Below, piece after piece: positions 38,684 to 47,986 of a DNA stretch of 53,084 nt. The DNA is from an uncultured Faecalibacterium sp. GTDB lineage: Bacteria; Bacillota; Clostridia; Oscillospirales; Ruminococcaceae. Made by a program: the position numbers and the translations under genes. The stretch is from positions 1 to 53,084 of the forward strand of contig URVW01000006.1 in assembly GCA_900551435.1 (NCBI GenBank). Reading direction: 5' to 3'. The first letter of the stretch is position 1. Each line of letters opens with the position of its first letter. The notes under the pieces were generated by a model. It did no database searches. It saw nothing but the letters and a program-made list of their open reading frames with translations, and was not told the origin of the DNA.

Positions 38684-39163
38684 ATGTGTGACAAATCCAT
38701 TGTTTCCTGCTGCGGCGAGAATCCCCCTTGGGAGGCCCCGCAGGTCATCCCGGCCCAGATGCGCCGGGTGAACAACCTGATCTTCCGCAAGATCAACCAT
38801 TTCCACCGCGAGAACGGCGTGGAGAACGTGACCCCCATGCACGACTGGATCATGAGCTATCTGTTCTGGCACAAGGACGAGCCAGTCTACCAGCGGGACA
38901 TCGAGCGGGAGTTCTCCATCACCCGCTCCACGGTGACCAACATCCTGCAGCTCATGGAGCGCAAAGGCTACATCGAGCGCCAGAGCGTGCCGCAGGACGC
39001 CCGCCTGAAAAAGCTGGTCCTGACCGAGGAAGGCGCACGCATCCACGAAAAGACCCTGCAATCTCTGCATCAGACCGACGAATTTGTAGAGAGTCTGCTC
39101 ACGCCGGAGGAGAATGCCGAATTTCTCCGGCTGCTGAACAAACTGCGCGAGGGTCTGCAATAA
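38684..39163 (+). CDS. MarR family transcriptional regulator
   Basis: 159 residues, winged helix. Core elements: VTPMHDWIMSYLFWHKDEPVYQRDIEREFSITRSTVTNILQLMERKGYIER (helix-turn-helix, recognition helix about residues 83-97) and the wing QDARLKKLVLTEEG. An N-terminal extension contains adjacent cysteines (SCCGE at 8-12), which could sense oxidants or metals. AAAGGA lies 8 bases upstream. It is 131 bases before a heterodimeric ABC exporter and most likely represses both genes; a shared operator motif supports this. Confidence 0.92.
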   Translation: MCDKSIVSCCGENPPWEAPQVIPAQMRRVNNLIFRKINHFHRENGVENVTPMHDWIMSYLFWHKDEPVYQRDIEREFSITRSTVTNILQLMERKGYIERQSVPQDARLKKLVLTEEGARIHEKTLQSLHQTDEFVESLLTPEENAEFLRLLNKLREGLQ

Positions 39164-39224
39164 CACCGGAATCGTACGATTTTTGAAAGTTTCATGACAT
39201 TTTTTGTAACTTGCGAAAATCGCA

Positions 39225-39252
39225 TTGACATTTTAATTGTTTTGTATAGAAT
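39225..39252 (+). promoter_or_regulatory. Promoter for the ABC exporter pair
   Basis: TTGACA (39225-39230), 16-base spacer, TAGAAT (39247-39252). Confidence 0.8.
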
Positions 39253-39256
39253 TGTT
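39235..39256 (+). promoter_or_regulatory. Candidate MarR operator, site 2
   Basis: AATTGTT, eight bases, AATTGTT. It covers the spacer and -10 box, so binding would block polymerase. Confidence 0.65.
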
Positions 39257-39294
39257 TTCTGTCAAACAAATAACACAAACAGGAGGATTACCAG

Positions 39295-41046
39295 ATGATC
39301 AAAAAGTTAGTGTCGCATCTGGGCGAGTACAAACGCGCCGCGATCCTGACACCGCTCTTTTCCGCACTGGAAGCGATCATGGACGTTCTGCTGCCCACGC
39401 TGATGGCCTTTATCATCGATCAGGGCATCGAAAAGGGCGACATGAACGCCATCATCAAGTACGGTCTGCTCACCTTCCTTGTGGCAGCCATTGCGCTGCT
39501 GCTGGGTGTGCTGGCCGGCAGATTCGCCGCCGAGGCTTCCACCGGCTTTGCCGGAAATCTTCGCGACGCCATGTATGAGAACATCCAGCATTATTCGTTC
39601 TCCAACATCGACAAATACTCTACGGCCGGTCTGGTCACCCGCATGACCACCGACGTGACCAACGTGCAGAACGCTTTCCAGATGATCGAGCGCATGTGCG
39701 TGCGCGCCCCGGTCCATTTGGTGTTCGCGCTCATCATGGCATCGGCCATCAGCGGTTCGCTGACGCTGGTGTTCGTGGTCGCCATCATCTTCCTCGTGGC
39801 GGTGCTGGCTTCCATCATGATCCCCACCTTCGGCATCTTCGACCGCGTGTTCAAGAACTACGACAACCTGAACGCTTCGGTGCAGGAGAACATCTCCGCC
39901 ATCCGCGTGGTCAAGAGCTTTGTCCGCGAGCACTTCGAGAACGACAAGTACACCAACGCCTGTGAGAGCCTGTACAAGCAGTTCGTCCGCGCCGAGAGCC
40001 GCCTGAGCTTCAACAACCCGGCCATGCTCGTTTCTGTGTACGGCTGCAACATCGCTCTGAGCTGGTTCGGCGCACACTACGTCCTGAACGGTTCTATCAC
40101 CACCGGCCAGCTGAACGCGCTGTTCGGCTACATCATGAACATCCTGATGGCCCTGATGATGCTGAGCATGGCCTTCGTCATGATCTCCATGTCGGCTGCT
40201 TCTGCCCGCCGTATCGTGGAAGTTCTGGACGAGATCACCGACCTGCCTGCCCCCAAGGCCCCAGTCGATACCGTGGCCGACGGCGGCATCGAGTTCGATC
40301 ACGTCACCTTTAAGTATAAGCACGGTTCCGGCCAGCCGGTCCTGAACGACATCACTTTCGCCATCAAACCCGGCGAGACGCTGGGCGTCATCGGCGGCAC
40401 AGGCAGTGCAAAGTCCAGTCTGGTCCAGCTCATCCCCCGCCTATACGATCCTGAGACCGGCAGCGTCAAGGTCGGCGGCGTGGATGTCCGGGATTACAAC
40501 CTCGATGTCCTCCGCCGCGAAGTCTCTATGGTCCTGCAGAAGAACGTTCTATTCTCCGGCACGATCCTCGACAACCTGCGCTGGGGCGACGAGAACGCCA
40601 GCGAGGAAGAGTGCATCCGTGTGGCCAAGCTGGCCTGTGCGGATGAGTTCATCGAGCGCTTCCCCGACAAGTACAACACTTGGATCGAGCAGGGCGGCTC
40701 CAACGTGTCCGGCGGCCAGAAACAGCGCCTGACCATCGCCCGCGCCCTGCTGCGCAAGCCCAAGGTGCTGATCCTCGACGACTCCACCAGCGCCGTGGAT
40801 ACCGCAACGGATGCCAAGATCCGCAAGGCGTTCCGGGAAGAGATCCCCGGCACGACCAAGATCATCATCGCACAGCGCATCTCCTCCGTACAGGATGCCG
40901 ACCGCATTCTGGTCCTCGACAACGGCCAGATCAACGGTCTGGGCACGCACGAGGAGCTGCTCAAGACCAACAAGATCTATCAGGAAGTCTACAACAGCCA
41001 GACACAGGGCGGCGGCGACTTCGACAAACAGGGAGGTGAGCAGTAA
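39295..41046 (+). CDS. Heterodimeric ABC exporter subunit with degenerate ATPase site
   Basis: 583 residues: six-helix exporter membrane domain (about 1-310) and ATPase domain. Walker A is GGTGSAKS, the signature is NVSGGQKQRL and Walker B ends LILDDSTSAVD, with Asp where the catalytic Glu is normal, and the switch His is replaced (IIIAQRIS). These changes mark the non-catalytic half of heterodimeric exporters such as BmrCD or TM287/288. AGGAGG precedes the start. Its stop overlaps the partner ATG (TAATG). Likely exports drugs or lipophilic compounds; substrate unknown. Confidence 0.93.
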   Translation: MIKKLVSHLGEYKRAAILTPLFSALEAIMDVLLPTLMAFIIDQGIEKGDMNAIIKYGLLTFLVAAIALLLGVLAGRFAAEASTGFAGNLRDAMYENIQHYSFSNIDKYSTAGLVTRMTTDVTNVQNAFQMIERMCVRAPVHLVFALIMASAISGSLTLVFVVAIIFLVAVLASIMIPTFGIFDRVFKNYDNLNASVQENISAIRVVKSFVREHFENDKYTNACESLYKQFVRAESRLSFNNPAMLVSVYGCNIALSWFGAHYVLNGSITTGQLNALFGYIMNILMALMMLSMAFVMISMSAASARRIVEVLDEITDLPAPKAPVDTVADGGIEFDHVTFKYKHGSGQPVLNDITFAIKPGETLGVIGGTGSAKSSLVQLIPRLYDPETGSVKVGGVDVRDYNLDVLRREVSMVLQKNVLFSGTILDNLRWGDENASEEECIRVAKLACADEFIERFPDKYNTWIEQGGSNVSGGQKQRLTIARALLRKPKVLILDDSTSAVDTATDAKIRKAFREEIPGTTKIIIAQRISSVQDADRILVLDNGQINGLGTHEELLKTNKIYQEVYNSQTQGGGDFDKQGGEQ

Positions 41047-42968
41047 TGGCACAGGCAAAAGAAGTTCGTGGTCCCGGCCCCCGCGGTGCAGGTCAGCCCC
41101 GGCCCAAAGTGGAAAATCCCGGTCTGCTGCTCAAGCGGATCATGGGCGAAGTGTTCAAGCACTATCTGCCCCACTGCATCATCGTTCTCATCTGCATCGT
41201 CGTCAGCGCACTGGCCAATGTTCAGGCCAGCCTCTTCCTGAAAACGCTGATCGATGATTACATCGTCCCCATGATCCAGCAGACCACCCCTGATTTCGGC
41301 CCCCTGACCGCGGCTCTGCTCCGGGTCGGCTGCATCTATGCCGTCGGTGTTCTGGCCGCATGGCTGAATGCCCGCATCATGGTCAACGTCACGCAGGGCA
41401 CGCTGCGCAATCTGCGCATCCAGCTTTTCACCCACATGGAAAGTCTGCCCATCCGCTATTTTGACACCCATCCGCACGGCGATATCATGTCCGTGTACAC
41501 CAACGACGTCGATACCCTCCGCCAGATGCTCAGCCAGAGCATCCCGCAGCTGGTGTCCAGCGCCATCACCATCGTCTCCGTCTTTACCAGCATGCTCCTG
41601 ATGAGCTGGCAGCTGACCATCGTGACCATGTGCATGGTCGCCCTGATGCTCTTCTGCACCAAGAAGATCACCGCTATGAGCGGCAAATACTTCATCGCTC
41701 AGCAGAAAGACCTCGGCAAGGTGAACGGCTACATTGAAGAGATGATGGAGGGCCAGAAGGTCGTCAAGGTCTTTACCCACGAGCAAAAGACCCTCGCCGG
41801 CTTCCGCGAGCTGAACAACAAGCTGAAGGACAGCGCCAAACAGGCAAACTCCTATGCAAACATCATCATGCCCGTCACCGCACAGCTGGGCAACGTCAGC
41901 TATGCCGTCTGTGCGCTGGCCGGTGCAGCGATGGCTGTCGGCGGTGTCGGCGGCACGACGCTGGGCACGGTCATGGCCTTCCTCGCGCTGAACAAGAGCT
42001 TCAACATGCCCATCAGTCAGGTGTCCATGCAGGCCAACAGCATCATCATGGCGCTGGCCGGTGCAGAGCGCATCTTCAAGCTGATGGACGAACCCAGTGA
42101 GACCGACGAAGGCTATGTCACCCTCGTCAACGCCAAGTATGACAAGGACGACCAGTTGGTCGAGACGACCGACCGCACCGGCATCTGGGCTTGGAAGCAC
42201 CCCCATCACGATGGGACCACCACCTATCACAAGCTGGCGGGCGACATCACCTTCACCGATGTCGATTTCGGCTATGTGCCCGAAAAGACCGTCCTGCACG
42301 ACATCAACCTGTACGGACGCCCGGGCCAGAAGATCGCCTTTGTCGGCTCCACCGGCGCTGGCAAGACGACCATCACCAACCTCATCAACCGCTTCTACGA
42401 CATCTCGGACGGTAAGATCCGCTATGACGGCATCAACATCCGCAAGATCAAAAAGGATGACCTGCGCCGCTCGCTGGGCATCGTTCTGCAGGATACCCAC
42501 CTGTTCACCGGCACGGTCATGGAGAACATCCGCTACGGCCGTCTGGAAGCCACCGATGAAGAGTGCATCGCAGCGGCCCGTCTGGCCAACGCGGACGGCT
42601 TCATCAAGCGTCTGCCCGATGGCTACAACACTATGCTGACCAACGACGGTGCAAACCTGTCGCAGGGCCAGCGCCAGCTGCTGGCCATCGCCCGCGCCGC
42701 CGTTGCCGATCCTCCGGTGCTGATCCTCGACGAGGCGACCTCCTCCATCGATACCCGCACCGAAGCGCTGGTCCAGCGCGGCATGGACGGCCTGATGTAC
42801 GGCCGCACCTCCTTCGTCATCGCGCACCGCCTGTCCACGGTCCGGAATGCGGACTGCATCGTGGTTTTGGAGCAGGGCCGCATCATCGAGCGCGGCAGCC
42901 ACGACGAGCTGATCGCCAAGAAGGGCAAGTATTACCAGCTCTACACCGGCAATCTGGCCGAAAATTAA
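41046..42968 (+). CDS. Heterodimeric ABC exporter subunit with catalytic ATPase site
   Basis: 640 residues: N-terminal cytosolic extension, six-helix membrane domain, an insertion (about residues 358-400) between membrane and ATPase domains, then an intact ATPase with Walker A STGAGKTT, signature NLSQGQRQLL, Walker B LILDEATSSID with catalytic Glu and switch His in VIAHRLS. Partner of the preceding subunit, with one-base overlap of genes. Together with the MarR protein this is a typical inducible multidrug-type exporter operon. Confidence 0.93.
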   Translation: MAQAKEVRGPGPRGAGQPRPKVENPGLLLKRIMGEVFKHYLPHCIIVLICIVVSALANVQASLFLKTLIDDYIVPMIQQTTPDFGPLTAALLRVGCIYAVGVLAAWLNARIMVNVTQGTLRNLRIQLFTHMESLPIRYFDTHPHGDIMSVYTNDVDTLRQMLSQSIPQLVSSAITIVSVFTSMLLMSWQLTIVTMCMVALMLFCTKKITAMSGKYFIAQQKDLGKVNGYIEEMMEGQKVVKVFTHEQKTLAGFRELNNKLKDSAKQANSYANIIMPVTAQLGNVSYAVCALAGAAMAVGGVGGTTLGTVMAFLALNKSFNMPISQVSMQANSIIMALAGAERIFKLMDEPSETDEGYVTLVNAKYDKDDQLVETTDRTGIWAWKHPHHDGTTTYHKLAGDITFTDVDFGYVPEKTVLHDINLYGRPGQKIAFVGSTGAGKTTITNLINRFYDISDGKIRYDGINIRKIKKDDLRRSLGIVLQDTHLFTGTVMENIRYGRLEATDEECIAAARLANADGFIKRLPDGYNTMLTNDGANLSQGQRQLLAIARAAVADPPVLILDEATSSIDTRTEALVQRGMDGLMYGRTSFVIAHRLSTVRNADCIVVLEQGRIIERGSHDELIAKKGKYYQLYTGNLAEN

Positions 42969-42991
42969 GCGGTTCTTTCCGCATTCTCCCG

Positions 42992-43022
42992 CCGCAGGGC
43001 CGTCTCACGAACGGCCCTGCGG
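42992..43022 (+). terminator. Terminator after the ABC exporter
   Basis: CCGCAGGGCCGT pairs with ACGGCCCTGCGG around a 7-base loop, followed by CTTTTTG. I see nothing further in 43023-43151. Confidence 0.9.
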
Positions 43023-43151
43023 CTTTTTGCGGCCCAAAGCCAGTTTGTTTTCCTATACAAACGGTAGTTTGACGCAAAAAACCACATAGGGATAGGTATT
43101 TCTAACTACTCCTCGTACAAAGTTTACTCATATTAACATTGCGAAAAACTC

Positions 43152-43179
43152 TTGAAAATTCCAAAAACCGTGCTACAAT
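43152..43179 (+). promoter_or_regulatory. Promoter for the DUF6110-ATPase operon
   Basis: TTGAAA (43152-43157), 16-base spacer, TACAAT (43174-43179). Confidence 0.75.
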
Positions 43180-43264
43180 ATCCGCAGAAACAGCAAATCT
43201 GTTCCGTCATCTGGGCCTTCAACAAGCCCTTGGAATAACATTCGAAAAAGGTAGGGAAATCATT

Positions 43265-43561
43265 ATGGTAGATGTGAAGAAGATCGCTCTGTTCGTCGGC
43301 GGCGTTGTGTTTGGTTCCGCTGGTTTCAAGATCCTGTCCAGCAAGGACGCAAAGAAGGTCTACACCCAGACCACCGCAGCGGTCCTGCGCATGAAGGACT
43401 GCACCATGGAGACCGTCAACAAGGTTCAGGAGCAGGCTGGTGACATTCTGGCTGACGCAAAGGCCATCAACGAGGCCCGCGCTGCTGAGGCCGAGGCTGC
43501 TGTCATCGAGGACACCGCTGAGACTGCTGAATCCGCAGAAGCTGACAAGGCTGCTGAATAA
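43265..43561 (+). CDS. DUF6110-like small membrane-associated protein
   Basis: 98 residues. It begins MVDVKKIALFVGGVVFGSAG, a short hydrophobic segment (about 6-22), then a basic SKDAKKVYTQTTAAVLRMKD stretch and a long helical, Ala/Glu-rich acidic tail. It resembles proteins annotated DUF6110 that sit beside metal ATPases in Clostridia. A chaperone or regulatory subunit role is a guess. The start at 43265 is chosen because the hydrophobic segment follows and a GGGA-type site is near; the frame extends to 43139 but crosses the promoter. A weak terminator separates it from the ATPase gene 62 bases on. Confidence 0.72.
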   Translation: MVDVKKIALFVGGVVFGSAGFKILSSKDAKKVYTQTTAAVLRMKDCTMETVNKVQEQAGDILADAKAINEARAAEAEAAVIEDTAETAESAEADKAAE

Positions 43562-43572
43562 TGCAAAGCCCG

Positions 43573-43602
43573 AAGAGCCGCCTGTGGGGCGGCTCTTTTT
43601 GA
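43573..43602 (+). terminator. Intercistronic terminator before the P-type ATPase
   Basis: AAGAGCCGCC pairs with GGCGGCTCTT around a 5-base loop, followed by TTTTTG. Some read-through is presumably needed for the ATPase gene, which has no obvious own promoter. Confidence 0.75.
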
Positions 43603-43623
43603 TTGTAAAAGAGGGAAAGTTCC

Positions 43624-45729
43624 ATGAAATGCACCATCTTACATGAAGGCCGCGGCCGGATGCGCGTCCATGTCTGCAATGTGCGGATGACGCTCCATCG
43701 TGCCGATGTGCTGGAAGCTTATCTGAACCACCATGACGCCATCGAAAAGGCCACCGTCTACGAGCGGACCGGCGATGTCGTCATCACCTATACCGGCAAG
43801 CGCTCGGCAGCGGTGGCAGCCCTGAGCGGCTACCGGTTCGACCAGCCTGAACTGGATGCGCTGGTCACCTCCGCCGACAGCCGGAAGATCAATCAGGAAT
43901 ATCAGGAAAAGATGTACAGCCTTGTGGCCGGACACTACTTCCGCAAGCTGTTCCTGCCCGCGCCCATCCGTGCCGCCTACACCATTTACCGCTCCATCGG
44001 CTTTGTCTGGAAGGGCATCAAGTGTCTGCTGCAGCGCAAGCTGGAAGTGGAAGTCCTCGATGCGCTGAGCATCGGCGTCTCGGTCCTGCGCGGCGACTTC
44101 GGCACGGCAGGTTCGGTCATGTTCCTGCTCAATCTCGGCTCGCTGCTCGAAGAGTGGACCCGCAAGAAGAGCCTCGACGATCTGGCCCGCAGCATGGCGC
44201 TGAACGTCGATAAGGTCTGGGTCCGTTCGCAGGGCACGGAAGTGCTCGTCCCGCTGACCAAAGTGCAGTCGGGGGACGAGATCGTGGTCCGTTCCGGCAA
44301 CATGGTCCCGCTGGACGGCACGGTGCTAGAGGGCGAAGCCATGATCAATCAGGCCGCACTGACCGGCGAATCGATGCCGGTGCGCAAGGTCGAGGGCGCA
44401 ACGGTCTATGCGGGCACGGTCGTCGAGGAAGGCGAGTGCGTCTTTGTGGCCAAGGCTTCCGGCGGCGCGAACCGCTACGACAAGATCGTGGCCATGATCG
44501 AGGAGTCCGAGAAGCTCAAGTCCAGCACCGAGAACCGTGCGCTGGAGCTGGCGGATAAGCTGGTCCCGTGGTGTCTGGCCGGCACGGTCGTCACCTACGC
44601 TCTGACCCGCAACGTCACCCGCGCCATCTCCATCCTGATGGTGGACTTCTCCTGCGCCCTGAAGCTCTCCATGCCGCTGGCCGTTCTGTCCGCCATGCGG
44701 GAGTGCGGCGCGTTCCACATCACCGTCAAGGGCGGCAAGTATCTGGAAGCACTGGCCAACGCCGACACCATCGTGTTCGACAAGACCGGCACGCTGACCC
44801 GCGCCACCCCGCAGGTGGTCGATGTCGTCCCCTTCAGCCAGAGCGACAAGGACGACGTCCTGCGTCTGGCCGCTTGCTTGGAAGAACACTTCCCCCACTC
44901 CATGGCCAACGCCGTGGTCCGTGCCGCCAAGGAAAAGAACCTCGCCCACGAGGAGATGCACTCGGAAGTCGAGTACATCGTGGCCCACGGCATCGCCAGC
45001 CGCGTCAGCGGCGAACGGGTGGTCATCGGCAGCTACCACTTCGTATTCGAGGACGAGCACTGTGTCGTCCCCGCCGACGAGCAGGAGAAGTTCGATGATC
45101 TGCCGCCGGAATATTCGCACCTGTACATGGCCGTCTGCGGCCAGCTGGTGGGCGTCATCTGCATCGCAGACCCCCTGCGCCCCGAGGCCGCGTCCGTTCT
45201 GCGCCAGCTGCATAAGCTGGGCATCCAGAACACGGTCATGATGACCGGCGACAGCTTCCGCACCGCACAGGCCATTGCAAAGCAGGTCGGCGTGGACCAG
45301 TTCTTCGCCGAGGTCCTGCCTGAGGACAAGGCAAACTTCGTCCAGAAGGCCAAGGCCGAGGGCCACACCGTCGTCATGATCGGCGACGGCATCAACGATT
45401 CGCCCGCCCTGTCGGCAGCAGATATCGGCATCGCCATCAACTCCGGTGCAGCCATCGCCCGCGAGATTGCCGATGTCACCATCAAGGCCGACAGTCTGGA
45501 AGAGCTGATCGTCCTCAAGACCATTGCCAACGCCCTGCAGCACCGGGTCCGCTCGAACTACCGCTTCGTTCTGAGCTTCAACTCCACCCTCATCGTGCTG
45601 GGCGCTCTGGGCATCCTGCAGCCCGCCGCTTCGGCCATGCTGCACAACCTGTCCACCATCGCCATCAGCCTGAAGAGCATGACGAATCTCATCCAGACGC
45701 CGTCCGCTGTTCCGCAGATCAAAGAATAA
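43624..45729 (+). CDS. P1B-type heavy-metal ATPase with HMA2-like N-terminus
   Basis: 701 residues. The N-terminal about 90 residues (MKCTILHEGRGRMRVHV) look like an HMA2 domain without a CxxC metal site. Actuator motif TGES at 248-251, phosphorylation motif DKTGT at 386-390 and hinge GDGINDSPALS are intact. The metal-specificity helix reads DFSCALKLSMP (Ser 343, Cys 344), where Cu/Zn exporters have CPC, and the nucleotide-binding HP motif is PHS. So the pump is real but its metal is uncertain; Mn, Zn or another divalent ion is possible. Predicted to export metal at the membrane. Confidence 0.88.
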   Translation: MKCTILHEGRGRMRVHVCNVRMTLHRADVLEAYLNHHDAIEKATVYERTGDVVITYTGKRSAAVAALSGYRFDQPELDALVTSADSRKINQEYQEKMYSLVAGHYFRKLFLPAPIRAAYTIYRSIGFVWKGIKCLLQRKLEVEVLDALSIGVSVLRGDFGTAGSVMFLLNLGSLLEEWTRKKSLDDLARSMALNVDKVWVRSQGTEVLVPLTKVQSGDEIVVRSGNMVPLDGTVLEGEAMINQAALTGESMPVRKVEGATVYAGTVVEEGECVFVAKASGGANRYDKIVAMIEESEKLKSSTENRALELADKLVPWCLAGTVVTYALTRNVTRAISILMVDFSCALKLSMPLAVLSAMRECGAFHITVKGGKYLEALANADTIVFDKTGTLTRATPQVVDVVPFSQSDKDDVLRLAACLEEHFPHSMANAVVRAAKEKNLAHEEMHSEVEYIVAHGIASRVSGERVVIGSYHFVFEDEHCVVPADEQEKFDDLPPEYSHLYMAVCGQLVGVICIADPLRPEAASVLRQLHKLGIQNTVMMTGDSFRTAQAIAKQVGVDQFFAEVLPEDKANFVQKAKAEGHTVVMIGDGINDSPALSAADIGIAINSGAAIAREIADVTIKADSLEELIVLKTIANALQHRVRSNYRFVLSFNSTLIVLGALGILQPAASAMLHNLSTIAISLKSMTNLIQTPSAVPQIKE

Positions 45730-45742
45730 CTCCCCAAATGCG

Positions 45743-45792
45743 AAAGCCCCGTGTTGAAAGGCCGTTTCAGCCTGACAACACGGGGCTTTTTT
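45743..45792. terminator. Bidirectional terminator between the ATPase and thiC
   Basis: AAAGCCCCGTGTTG pairs with CAACACGGGGCTTT, with TTTTTT on the plus strand; can also end the thi operon. Confidence 0.88.
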
Positions 45793-45824
45793 ATCGTTTG
45801 GGAAGAAAAACGCGCAAAAACAAA

Positions 45825-47135
45825 TTACAGGATGTCGATGTACTCACCGGCCAGCGCCTTGTTCATGCTGCGGACGGCGCAGAACTTGCCGCACATCGAA
45901 CAGGTATCGCTGTGGTCATCCTCAGGCAGACGGGCGTCGCGGATGGACTTGGCGGTCTCCGGGTCCAGCGCACAGGCGAACTGTGCGTCCCAGTCCAGCA
46001 CACGGCGGGCGTCGGCCATCTTGTCGTCGATGTCGCGGGCGTGCGGGATGCCCTTGGCGATATCGGCCGCATGGGCTGCAATCTTGGATGCCACGATGCC
46101 CTGCTTGACGTCGTCCACGTTGGGCAGAGCCAGATGCTCCGCCGGGGTGACATAGCACAGGAAAGCTGCGCCGCTTGCGGCTGCGACCGCGCCGCCGATG
46201 GCCGCCGTGATGTGGTCATAGCCGGGGGCGATATCGGTCACGAGGGGTCCCAGCACATAGAACGGTGCACCCATGCAGATGCTCTTCTGCACTTCCATGT
46301 TGGCGGCGACCTGATTCAGAGGCACATGGCCCGGGCCTTCGACCATGACCTGAACGTTGTGCGCCCAAGCACGCTTGGTCAGCTCGCCCAGACGGACCAG
46401 CTCTTCGATCTGGCAGACGTCGGTCGCATCGGCCAGACAGCCGGGACGGCATGCATCGCCCAGCGAGATGGTCACATCGTGCTCCTCGCAGATGTCGAGG
46501 ATCTCATCGAAGTGCTCATAGAACGGGTTCTCGTTGCCGGTCATGCACATCCATGCGAACACCAGCGAGCCGCCGCGGCTGACGATGTTCATCTTCCGCT
46601 TGTGGGTGCGGATCTGGTCGATGGTCTTGCGGGTGATGCCGCAGTGCAGGGTGACGAAGTCCACGCCGTCCTCTGCGTGCAGACGGACCACATCGATGAA
46701 GTCCTGTGCGGTCAGGGTGGCGAGGTCGCGCTGATAGTGGATGACCGAATCATACACGGGGACCGTGCCGATCATCACCGGGCACTCGTGGGTCAGCTTC
46801 TGACGGAACGGCTGGGTGTTGCCATGGCTGGACAGGTCCATGATGGCTTCTGCGCCCATGTTGACCGCGCTCATGACCTTCTGCATCTCGATGTTGTAGT
46901 CCTTGCAGTCGCGGGAGACGCCGAGGTTGACGTTGATCTTGGTGCGCAGCATGCTGCCCACGCCCTCCGGGTTCAGGCAGGTGTGGTGCTTGTTGGCGGG
47001 AATGGCGACCTTGCCCTCAGAGACCAGCTGCCGAATCTCTTCGGTCGTGCGGTACTCCTTCTTGGCGACGATCTCCATCTCCTTGGTCACGATGCCCTTG
47101 CGTGCGGCATCCATCTGGGTGGTGTAGTTCTGCAT
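45825..47135 (-). CDS. thiC: Phosphomethylpyrimidine synthase
   Basis: Radical SAM enzyme converting AIR to HMP-phosphate for thiamine. 436 residues, the shorter form common in anaerobes without the long N-terminal extension. The C-terminal cluster motif CSMCGKFC (CxxCxxxxC type) binds 4Fe-4S; GTVPVYDSV, SRGGSLVFAWM and VEGPGHVPLNQV are family signatures. GGAGG lies 8 bases upstream. Last gene of the thi operon, 218 bases after thiE; that gap contains only a GCGGCAGA/TCTGCCGC hairpin (47316-47346) and no second TPP aptamer. Confidence 0.97.
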   Translation of the reverse strand: MQNYTTQMDAARKGIVTKEMEIVAKKEYRTTEEIRQLVSEGKVAIPANKHHTCLNPEGVGSMLRTKINVNLGVSRDCKDYNIEMQKVMSAVNMGAEAIMDLSSHGNTQPFRQKLTHECPVMIGTVPVYDSVIHYQRDLATLTAQDFIDVVRLHAEDGVDFVTLHCGITRKTIDQIRTHKRKMNIVSRGGSLVFAWMCMTGNENPFYEHFDEILDICEEHDVTISLGDACRPGCLADATDVCQIEELVRLGELTKRAWAHNVQVMVEGPGHVPLNQVAANMEVQKSICMGAPFYVLGPLVTDIAPGYDHITAAIGGAVAAASGAAFLCYVTPAEHLALPNVDDVKQGIVASKIAAHAADIAKGIPHARDIDDKMADARRVLDWDAQFACALDPETAKSIRDARLPEDDHSDTCSMCGKFCAVRSMNKALAGEYIDIL

Positions 47136-47353
47136 GGTTGTTTCCTCCAGTACTCTTTTTCAAAAAACTCTCCGGCCATGCGGTGCATGTCCGTGAAGAG
47201 GTTGGACCTGATTTGGGTGCGGAAGGGCCGGATCGTTCCGATGGTACTGGATCGCGACGCCTCCGCAAAACGGTTTTGCGGTATTCATGAAAGTTCCCTT
47301 TCCATGAGGTTTTACGCGGCAGAAGGTGGTGTCCCCGGTCTGCCGCGGCTGAC

Positions 47354-47986
47354 TTACAGCTTGCTGACGAGCTGACGCAGTTCCCTGCATTCGGCCTCAA
47401 TGTCCTTGGCTGCAAAGATAGCGCTGACCAGCGCCACGCCGGCTTCGCCGCAGTCCGCGAGCGAGAGCAGGTTCTCTTTGTGGATGCCGCCGATGGCGAC
47501 GACCGGGACCGGGACGGCTTCGCAGATGGCGCGGAGCGTCTCCTTGGGCAGGGTGGTGGTATCCGTCTTGGTGGTGGTGGCAAACATGGCCCCGCATCCC
47601 AGATAATCCGCCCCGGCGGCAACTGCTGCCTTGGCTTCTGCGACGCTGTGGGCCGACACGCCGATGATGGCATCCGGGCCGAGGATCTGGCGGGCCTGTG
47701 CCGGGTCCATATCCTCCTGCCCCAGATGCACGCCGTCTGCACCGCACTCTGCCGCCAGCGCCACGTTATCGTTCAGGATGAACGGCACATGGTACTGCTT
47801 GCACAGCGCGGAGATTTCCAGCGCTTCGGCCCGGATGGCCGCATCGTCCAGATGTTTTTCCCGCAGCTGCACGCAGGTCGCGCCGCCCTTCAGGGCCGCT
47901 TCCACCTGCTGGGGCAGGGTCTGCGCGCCGACCCATGCGCGGTCGGTCACGGCGTAGAGCCGCAGCATCTCAGGGGTACAGTTCAT
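47354..47986 (-). CDS. thiE: Thiamine-phosphate synthase
   Basis: Joins HMP-PP and thiazole-phosphate to give thiamine phosphate. 210 residues, TIM barrel. LRLYAVTDRAW, VQLREKHLDD (pyrophosphate-binding), FILNDNVALAAECGADGVHLGQED and GADYLGCGAMFATTTKTD are conserved and complete. AAGGAG is 7 bases before ATG. Its start overlaps the thiM end by 17 bases. Confidence 0.96.
   Translation of the reverse strand: MNCTPEMLRLYAVTDRAWVGAQTLPQQVEAALKGGATCVQLREKHLDDAAIRAEALEISALCKQYHVPFILNDNVALAAECGADGVHLGQEDMDPAQARQILGPDAIIGVSAHSVAEAKAAVAAGADYLGCGAMFATTTKTDTTTLPKETLRAICEAVPVPVVAIGGIHKENLLSLADCGEAGVALVSAIFAAKDIEAECRELRQLVSKL

Noticed and set aside
36055..38853. Minus-strand open frame of over 900 codons opposite the GH1 and GDPD genes
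   Set aside because: Antisense shadow of two well-recognised enzymes and crosses a palindromic terminator; no domain is recognisable.
47136..47353. Second TPP riboswitch before thiC, or a small gene there
   Set aside because: No CTGAGA or CCTGAT elements are found; only a GCGGCAGA hairpin. The minus-strand frame through it has no start signal or recognisable domain.
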